Below are positions 57,256 to 64,000 of a DNA stretch of 64,000 nucleotides, in pieces. The DNA lies in contig CM043950.1 in assembly GCA_014529385.2 (NCBI GenBank), forward strand, positions 69,806,935 to 69,870,934, written 5' to 3'. This DNA comes from Adiantum capillus-veneris. Taxonomy: Eukaryota; Streptophyta; Polypodiopsida; Polypodiales; Pteridaceae. Position 1 is the stretch's first letter; each line of letters opens with the position of its first letter. The translations under genes were made by a program, and so were the position numbers. The notes beneath the pieces were generated by a model that saw only the letters and a program-made list of their open reading frames with translations, made no database searches and was not told the origin of the DNA.

Positions 57256-58688
57256 AAGATTTATTATGCATGGTAGAGTCATTTGGTTTACCTAACTTCT
57301 TCTTAACCCTAACTTGTGACGAAGTATCCTCTAGTAGATGGGTAGAAATAGAAGATTTAGAAAAAATTATCCAAAAGATAGACTTAAAACTCAATTGGAC
57401 AGATTGTCCAGCCGAGTGCATGATGATTTTTCACAAACGATTACATACATTTTTAAACAAATACATATTTATTCCTAATGGATTATTAGGTACCATCAAC
57501 CACTATCTAATACGATATGAGATACAAAATAGAGGTTCATCACATGCACATATAATGCTATGGGTAGATTCAAACGATATCGATCGAATATCTTTAGAGA
57601 TAGATAGCCATATACCTTATTTACATACAATAAATAAATTTGATCCAACATCAATTGAATATAAATTGCATAACTTAGTTATCAAAAAACAAATACATAA
57701 TTGTAGAGAATCTTGTAAAATAGAATTACAAAATGAAAAAATCAAATGTAAATATGGATTTCCATACGATATTCAAAGTAATCCTAAGCCAATTATTCAT
57801 GAACAAACTCAACGATGGCTTTATTATAGACCAACATTAGAACAAAAAAATGTGGTCCCTTATCATGCAGGAGTATTATTGTTATGGCAAGCCCATATGA
57901 ATATTCAAAAAGTAACCAATACAGGATTATCATATTACTTACTAAAATATGCATTGAAATCAGAACCTATAGGAAAAATAGATATCGATTTAGAAACAAC
58001 AAAAACATTAGGATTAAATAATATTGATGATACAAAACTCAAACTAATATCTTCTTATGTATTAACAAAACCAATATCAGCAACCGAAGCAACCATGGTG
58101 TGTTTAGAGACACCAATCATAAAAAAATCAGAAAAGGTAACTTATATAGATTGTTCACCTCCTAAAAAAAGACAAAAATATATACAAATTTTTTTAACCT
58201 CTATACTACATCCAATTGATCTATATACAGCAAGACCATTAGAATTGGAGAGCTTAACATTTTATTCATACTTTCGTCACTATAGAATTAACAAAATACT
58301 CAAGCATACAACAAAGAAGATATGTAAAATGCATGATTTATTTGGAAATGAAATAGAAGAGTATAAACAATTAGTAAGATTTACCGATTTTCACCCTGTC
58401 CATCAAATGGAAGGTTTTTTTTTTACTATTCTATTAAAACATATACATTTTCGTAATGAAAAAGAATTAATCTCAATTAACAACACAGAAAAATCTTACT
58501 TTTTAGAATGTCAAATACGACAAATAATAAAGAATGAACAAGACATAGAGAATTTAGTTGGAAATTATTCTCAATTACATCTATTAATCGATGAATCTAG
58601 ACAACAAATTACAAATCAAATACTTCAAATGAATCCCATACATAATTTAGAAGAACATTTAACATCAAATGATTTTATAGAAAAATAG
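57210..58688 (+). pseudogene. Helitron Rep (HUH endonuclease) core
   Basis: The frame opens near 57210 (IPASPSWYRKNLKDLLC, which is the Helitron domain start) and runs to TAG 58686-58688. It has GLPNFFLTLTC at about 57285, the two-histidine motif RGSSHAHIMLW at about 57531-57563, and SYYLLKYALK at about 57927-57956, where the catalytic tyrosines of Helitron Rep lie. VVPYHAGVLLLWQAHMNIQ precedes it, as in other Helitrons. The 472-codon open stretch is undamaged over all these motifs. Rep cleaves the element ends and joins them to the target. It continued originally into the helicase; a stop and a frame change at 58688-58769 now separate them. Confidence 0.9.
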
Positions 58689-58768
58689 ACCAATATTAAA
58701 ATTGTAGGAGAGAATCAATATGATCCAATAATACATCTACAAGAGCTTAAATACATAGAAATACAACT

Positions 58769-60001
58769 TTGACTAAAGAGCAAAAACTAATATACAATAA
58801 AATTTTTGAAAAATCGGGTGGGTTACATATAATAAATGGAACACCTGGATCTGGGAAAACGTTTCTAATTCAATATATCACATTTCAATGTATAACCAAA
58901 AACATAGGAGTCCTCCTTACAGCAACCACAGGAGTAGCAGCTACAAGACTTAGTCGATTAGCACGTACTTCACATTATTTTTTTTGTTTACCTAATAAAA
59001 ATCAATTATTTCGTTCTAATTTAGAACCAAATGATATTCGTTCAATTAAAATAAGATCTTCTGATATAATTATAATTGATGAATTCTCAATGATGACATC
59101 ACAAATATTACATACAATTATACTCCAAATTTCAGAAGCTTGTAATTTATCTATGCTAGAAATATTTAACACTAAAAAACTACTTCTATTTGGAGATATA
59201 GCGCAATTGTCTGCAATATGTAATTGTAAAAATAAAGACTTGATATGCCAAAAATGTGTAATAACAAATTCTACATTTTGGAAATTAGCTATACACCACA
59301 CATTATATACCTCAATCCGTCATTGTTCAGATCCGGACTTCATTGAATTCTTAAATATAATCAGAAAAAGTAAACCATCTAAATCACAATTAGATAAATA
59401 CTTAAAAGATACATTTATACAGGAGAAAGATTTAGAACAATATATAGATAAAGACACAACTATATTATGTACACATAATAAAGATGTCATATACTATAAT
59501 GACCTCATATTATTAAAGATATTTAACCATTCCAATATATTCAATATAGATATTTCTACAACAGCACATCATATACCAGAACTACAACATTGGATAAATG
59601 ATACAGAATTTCATACCCTATCCAAAGTAGCAATAGGGGCATTAGTGATGTTTACACAAAACATAGATCTAGCAATAGGTATAGCTAATGGAACTTTTGG
59701 GACAGTCATAGATAACAAAACTTATAATATGTGTAAATCATACACAAGAAAATGTAACTATTAGAAGATCTAAATATCAAAAATAGACATACAATGGAAC
59801 ATGGTATCATAAAATATCTTTTCCACTAACACTAGCATATGCAATGACTGGACATAAATCCCAGGGATGTACTATCTTTGGTAAGTCATTGTTAATAATT
59901 CGAAAATGTTTTTCTCCTGGACTATTATATGTCATGTTGTCTCGATCGACTAATCGAAAGAACATAAAAATATTGAATTCAATAACAATCGACAATTTCT
60001 A
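58769..60001 (+). pseudogene. Pif1-like helicase domain of the Helitron
   Basis: The first frame, 58769-59764, has the ATP-binding Walker A GTPGSGKT (about 58839), LLTATTGVAATRL, Walker B IIIDEFSMM (about 59068), GDIAQLSAI (about 59197) and GALVMFTQNIDLAIGIANGT (about 59638). A stop at 59762-59764 and a frame change follow. The last helicase motifs AMTGHKSQGCTI (about 59840) and LLYVMLSRSTN (about 59921) read in another frame to a stop at 59999-60001. All core motifs are therefore present but split. The domain would unwind DNA during rolling-circle transposition. Confidence 0.9.
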
Positions 60002-60194
60002 AATACAAGTAACAAACCACTATATATATGAAGATTATTGACTGAAAAAAGTACACTCCAAAGATTAAAACAAAGGTAATGTATGATTAATTATTTTATA
60101 TCAAACTTAAGGTGCTATAATTTATTACTAGATTGATATAAAAAAACTATTAATAAATTCATTTTTATATTTTTCAGATTGAAAGCTAAACAAT

Positions 60195-61239
60195 ATGGAG
60201 GTAAGCTTTTATCTCTAATCACATACTTCAATATTTATAACTTTAAATGTATAAATTGTGTTAAAATATATTAGGTCTTCAATTCTATCAAAGCTAAAGC
60301 AAAAGCCACAATAGACCTACAAGAAAAAGAACAAGAAGAGTAACGAAAATAAAAAAGGCAACATAGAAAAAACTTCTTCTTAAGAATCAAACAACTAAAA
60401 TATGCAAATATCTTGGGACGTGATCCAATAAATTACATTTATGGCTGGCCATCTTATGATGAGCTAAAACAATATATGGACGCAACTGACAATATGTTTC
60501 AAACATGGAAAAAAACACATACTACTAAAGAACTCCCTGCAGATGGTAAATAATTCAGCTTATGTTTTTAAAAAATTACTTCTATTATTCATAATTTCAA
60601 ATATAATTAATTCAAATACAATTACTTTGCAAGTCTAACAATACGAATTCTTAAGATATTCAAAGAAGATTTACCAAATGAAGATATAATGCTTGAGCGA
60701 TACGAAGCTCAAGATTTACTAGATAAACACACGAATGGAATTTCAGCATATGCTATGAACTTATTGAATTTTGGCTGCAACATTCCATTAGACTCTTTGA
60801 AAACTCTTGATAATAGACTAGCTTCAATCATTCTAAAAGAGTATGAGCAACTATACAACGTAAAAAACAAACAAGATCCAATCGCTTTGGAGAGCATTAC
60901 AGCATCACTAGATATGGAATTTGCACGAAGACAATATGGCACTACTTGCAACTTCTTCATTACTATGAATCAAAGCAATGGTATAAAATCATAATTTCTT
61001 CTCTATTTATAAATGATTATATTCTTCAAACTAAACAAAAAATTACATACCATTGTTTATAGATATGGATATAGCTAATAAAGGAGAATCATCTTTGCAA
61101 TCAACTTCAATACCTATAGATATTCCATCCACCAGTCAAGGTACAATTATTACTTCAAAACTTCACATTTTACTCAAATACCAACAGGTTCAATAATATT
61201 TTAAATAAATTATCAACATTGTCAAATAATGCATTCTCA

Positions 61240-61284
<45 letters not shown>

Positions 61285-61800
61285 CCAAATGTGAATCCAT
61301 TGTTTACTTTAAAATAACAATCTATATTTTTAAAAAATTAAATATATTTTAAATACCTTTTATATTTATACTAAAACTCATAAAATTTTATAAAAAATCA
61401 TTTTAAAAGAATCTAATTGTTTTTTTTTACAGAAACAAAGTCTCCTTGAAAATCAACAACTCCAGAAAATAAAAGTAAGATTTTTATTTATAAATTACAA
61501 TGTATAATAAATTAAAAAATATATATTGGACAAACGACTAATCTAAAAAGAAGGATTTTACAACATAAAAAACAACCTCCTAAATTGATGATAACTGACA
61601 TTAGCAGATACAAGCCGTTCAACAAAAAGTTCACGATCGAAATTATAGATTCAACAACAATAAAGGACAAAGCAAATCACTTAGAAACACTTTATATTAA
61701 GAAATTTAGATCCATTACTCCAAATGGATACAATATTTTTTCTGGAAATCCTTCTTCTTTTAATAAATACTATTACCTAAAAAAAAGAGATCTTATATAA
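60195..61800 (+). pseudogene. Spliced gene with C-terminal GIY-YIG nuclease domain, directly after the Helitron helicase
   Basis: Five exons with GT-AG borders: 60195-60200 (ATG GAG), 60275-60545, 60634-60980, 61063-61140 and 61433-61800. Exons 3, 4 and 5 join in frame; the exon 2-3 joint is one base off. In-frame stops are TAA 60341, TAA 60350, TGA 61447 and TAA 61513. The N-terminal part is helical and charged (AKAKATIDLQEKEQEE, ELKQYMDATDNMFQTW, YEAQDLLDKHTNGISAYAM) and matches no family I know. The C-terminal part has all GIY-YIG landmarks: FIYKL, KIYIGQTTNLKRR with the catalytic Arg, HLETLYIKKF with the metal-binding Glu, and NGYN. Such domains nick DNA. It starts only 193 bp after the helicase stop and shares its AT-rich composition. 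Whether it is part of the Helitron or a captured or inserted gene is open. Confidence 0.72.
61241..61282. repeat. (CT)n microsatellite in intron 4 of the GIY-YIG gene
   Basis: About 21 CT units inside the intron between 61140 and 61433. Confidence 0.95.
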
Positions 61801-61824
61801 TTTAAAGGGTTGTTGTCTCTTTCC

Positions 61825-61826
<2 letters not shown>

Positions 61827-61857
<31 letters not shown>
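61827..61857. repeat. (CT)n microsatellite after the GIY-YIG gene
   Basis: About 15 CT units followed by CTAGTA, 27 bp after the GIY-YIG stop codon. Confidence 0.95.
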
Positions 61858-62462
61858 GTACTAAAGCTGCCCTAAAGATACACAACCTAAATACTTCTAA
61901 TAAACGTAAAGTGTTGATTTTAGAAATATTTATTAAAAAAAAAACATTATAGACGTAATCTATTGTAAAAATGTATACATTTCACATTAAATGTAACCCT
62001 ACACAACAACTTCATGCTCAACCATTAGCTAACTGCCCCATACTAGTTTGTTTTTCATTACGACCGTTTTTCACTTGCTTTTTGTATTTTTGAAGTTATT
62101 CTGCCGAAAATTAGTAAAATTAAAAAGAAAATAGCAAATTAAACCCAAAAAATCCCCCAAAAATCATAATAAATCAAAAACATCACCGCAAAACACTATA
62201 TACACTCACATGCAATTTTTATGGCCAGATTTCTCCGTTTTTTCAATATTTTGCTCAAAAAATAGCTATTTTTACTTATATACACACACCTAGGGGCTTG
62301 ATTTGGCATTTGGCCCCATGTACTTGTCTATTCATGTTGTATAAGGGCATATGTACTTGGGTTAGTCCAGAAAATTTTGCAATCAAACGACAACCCTTAA
62401 AAATAGTCAAAAAACATGCCCTTTTTTGCTCTTTTTTCCATTGGGTCCGCATTTGAGAATGC
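61858..62462. other. AT-rich spacer, no gene recognised
   Basis: No coding region was seen. The 3' end of the Helitron may lie here, but no stem-loop plus CTRR end could be chosen. Composition returns toward the window average after about 62.3 kb. Confidence 0.45.
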
Positions 62463-62480
62463 CTCTCCCCCTCCTAGCAA
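62463..62480 (-). other. Possible polypurine tract of the minus-strand element
   Basis: Minus-strand CTAGGAGGGGGAGAGGC, downstream of the WxPK frame, in the position of a polypurine tract. No LTR start was confirmed after it. Confidence 0.35.
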
Positions 62481-62686
62481 GAGTCCTCCCGGACGACAAG
62501 GTATCGCCTTGGTGTATGTGCCATTCATGGGTTAAAAAATTGTGCTAATGCTTGGCCGTGTAATGTGGCCCTACATGATGCATACTCGGTCAATGCATGG
62601 AAAAATTAATGCTGTGCAAGAGTAGGGTATAAGCAATATGCTTATTGGCATTCTCCGTCGAGGTTTCCTATTTGTTGTTGATTTGG

Positions 62687-63442
62687 TCAGCAGGTTTTCT
62701 TTGCAAGTAAAAGTTGTAACCCTATCACTCTTTGTTTGATCGTCTTTCTTGCAAAAGTCGCTTGGTTTGCCGCTATTGTCGATATGACCGTAGTCGTCTC
62801 CTTGGAGAGAATTTTCGTGGCGGAATTCGCCATAGACTTTGTCTCTTTTGCTTTCCATTTGTAGCTTTGCTTTGGAGGTTTTTGTAGGTTTATTGCTACT
62901 TGCGCGGTTGTCATTGTTTTGCTGCTGATTGGCACCCACATAGATCGGTTTGCCGGTTTCATATGTAGTGTTTGTCTGTATGCTGATTTTGCTTGTACCG
63001 AAGGAAGTTCCTGTTGCTTTGGTTTCGGGATCCAAATGCGAGTCTCACTTAAGTTGTTACTGAGCATTCTTTTAGGGATCCATATCTGTTTTATTCCCTT
63101 GGTTTTTGGTTGAACTGTTTTCTCCTTTTGACTCATGCTGTTGTGTTGTGGTTTGTTTGCCATGTCACCTCTATCCTTCCGCACCCATACTTGTTTTTCT
63201 CGTGTTTCTAACCTTGATCTTTTGATTGCGGTCGATGTTGTTTTATGGTTGGAGTGAAGATGGTTGGCAGTTCCCTGTTTGGTCACCATGGGTATCGTGT
63301 TGTTCTTTAGTGGCACCCATCCTTTTGGTTCTTTATCCAGTGATTGTAAGTTACTACCATCTGGTTCTTGCGGGGTTGCTGAGCAAAGGCTTACACCTGT
63401 TGTTCTTGTGCATGCTGATTTTTGACCGCATCCGCATTCCAA
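62687..63442 (-). pseudogene. WxPK-repeat protein of a minus-strand retroelement
   Basis: A 251-codon minus-strand frame, Lys/Thr/Gln-rich, with five spaced Trp motifs: GWVPLK, VWVRKD, IWIPKR, IWIPKP and MWVPIS. It lies 110 bp downstream of a retropepsin frame on the same strand. The order protease, then WxPK repeats, then a purine tract is the same as in the element at 41821-50716, though sequence identity is low. No reverse transcriptase motif follows. The frame differs from that of the protease, so at least one shift has occurred. Confidence 0.6.
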
Positions 63443-63551
63443 TCTATTTGCACATTATACTCTTTTTTCCAAGGTTGTCCAACAACATGGGGTGTTGTGT
63501 GCTTTCATCCTCGATCACATAAAACTTGTGTGGGTAAATATATTGATGTAG

Positions 63552-63985
63552 TTATACATGCAATATAATCCAACCCAATGTTTTTAGCGAATGTGATGTA
63601 CTACTTTCCAACACTTGTGGAGTAGGATGTAGTTGACCTGTGGGCTTGAGCTGTTTGTATAATCTGTAAGAGATTAGATTTTCTTGAGCTCCAGAATCAA
63701 GCAATGCCGTTGATTCAACTTGATTGCTACCCACTTTGACTGCAATTATTGGCTCCACTATGTCTTCATCAAAATTTGTTAGTCGAATAGCATTTATTCG
63801 AAAAGGTGAGCCACACTGTTGTTGTCGTCGTAGAAGCCGTCTTTTTGCATTGCGTTCTTTTGCTTCTACTTGAGCTTCTTCTCATACCCTCTGTTTCTCG
63901 TTCATCCGTTGTTTTTCTTGATGGATTTGTTGAAGCATATCCTGTGTTAGTGGTAAATGATATTTCTTTAATCGACACCCAGTAA
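63552..63985 (-). pseudogene. Retropepsin fragment of a minus-strand retroelement
   Basis: From the right edge inward the minus strand reads a charged helical stretch (QIHQEKQRMNEKQRV, a TGA near 63884, then EEAQVEAKERNAKRR), followed by the protease: VKVGSNQVESTALLDSGAQE, with the catalytic DSGA at about 63700, and LKTLGW. A TAA at 63552-63554 interrupts it. HPMLLDNLGK in the following frame takes the place of the usual hydrophobic-hydrophobic-Gly motif. The gag part lies outside the window. The protease would process the polyprotein. Confidence 0.65.
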
Positions 63986-64000
63986 TCTAATTTGGCATTT

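Larger units (their letters stand above)
55970..61800 (+). mobile_element. Helitron with Rep and Pif1-like helicase plus a GIY-YIG gene
   Basis: Helitrons are rolling-circle DNA transposons whose Rep nicks and joins DNA and whose helicase unwinds it. Here the order on the plus strand is a Cys-rich N-terminal region (56003-57255), Rep with HUH and tyrosine motifs (about 57210-58688), Pif1-like helicase (58769-60001), then a spliced gene with a GIY-YIG domain (60195-61800). The whole block is AT-rich, unlike its neighbours, and is broken by several stops and frameshifts. The true ends (5' TC, 3' hairpin and CTRR) were not found, so the limits are those of the coding regions. Confidence 0.75.

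Noticed and set aside
55970-61800. Giant-virus insertion as the source of the AT-rich block, since such viruses also carry Pif1 helicases and GIY-YIG nucleases.
   Set aside because: The Rep core and its fusion order with the helicase are those of Helitrons, spliceosomal-type introns are present, and no viral core gene was seen.
61435-61800. GIY-YIG domain as part of a Penelope-like element inserted next to the Helitron.
   Set aside because: No Penelope-like RT lies nearby, the domain is the last exon of a spliced gene, and the composition matches the Helitron block. It is not fully excluded and is kept as an alternative.
1-64000. tRNA, rRNA, CRISPR arrays or bacterial operons.
   Set aside because: None could be recognised; repeats are microsatellites or transposon copies, and gene structure is eukaryotic.

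Overview
The window looks like a repeat-dominated stretch of a large plant nuclear genome. The evidence is a spliced plant-type glycoside hydrolase family 3 gene at the left edge, a pentatricopeptide-repeat (PPR) gene remnant, many GT-AG introns, long (CA)n and (CT)n microsatellites, and several nested or decayed transposable elements. A fern or other large-genome vascular plant would fit, but the sequence alone does not fix the species. No rRNA, tRNA or CRISPR array was recognised.

Layout. 0.1-2.6 kb: the 3' five exons of a GH3 beta-glucosidase/exo-glucanase, the only clearly intact host gene. 5.9-18.1 kb: three head-to-tail copies (one internally deleted, one nearly full length, one 5' fragment) of a reverse-transcriptase element of Penelope-like type. 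Each copy starts directly after a (CA)n tract, and tracts also bound their 3' sides. 22.2-35.3 kb: two diverged copies of an unfamiliar unit with a plus-strand transposase-like gene facing a minus-strand gene of unknown function. Copy 1 (22.2-27.0 kb) is shortened in the middle and carries a 71-bp-arm palindrome there. Copy 2 (28.3-35.3 kb) is longer but more decayed. 36-41.2 kb: minus-strand LTR-retrotransposon debris (two polypurine-tract/LTR starts, a Copia gag piece and unassigned ORFs). 41.8-50.7 kb: one complete LTR retrotransposon with a 5-bp target duplication, tRNA-Asp-type primer site, gag with four zinc knuckles and a retropepsin, but no reverse transcriptase or integrase, so it is non-autonomous. 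50.7-55.0 kb: short duplications, a PPR remnant and minus-strand ORFs. 55.8-61.8 kb: a strikingly AT-rich block with a Helitron (Rep with HUH and tyrosine motifs, Pif1-like helicase), followed by a spliced five-exon gene ending in a GIY-YIG nuclease domain. 62.5-64 kb: minus-strand protease and WxPK-repeat ORFs of a second element with the same protease/WxPK order as the 41.8-50.7 kb element.

Most coding regions outside the GH3 gene carry stops or frameshifts. The most novel candidates are the GIY-YIG gene joined to a Helitron, the convergent two-gene transposon-like unit present twice, and the (CA)n-bounded tandem array of Penelope-like elements. Family assignments rest on motifs read by eye; no database search was possible.
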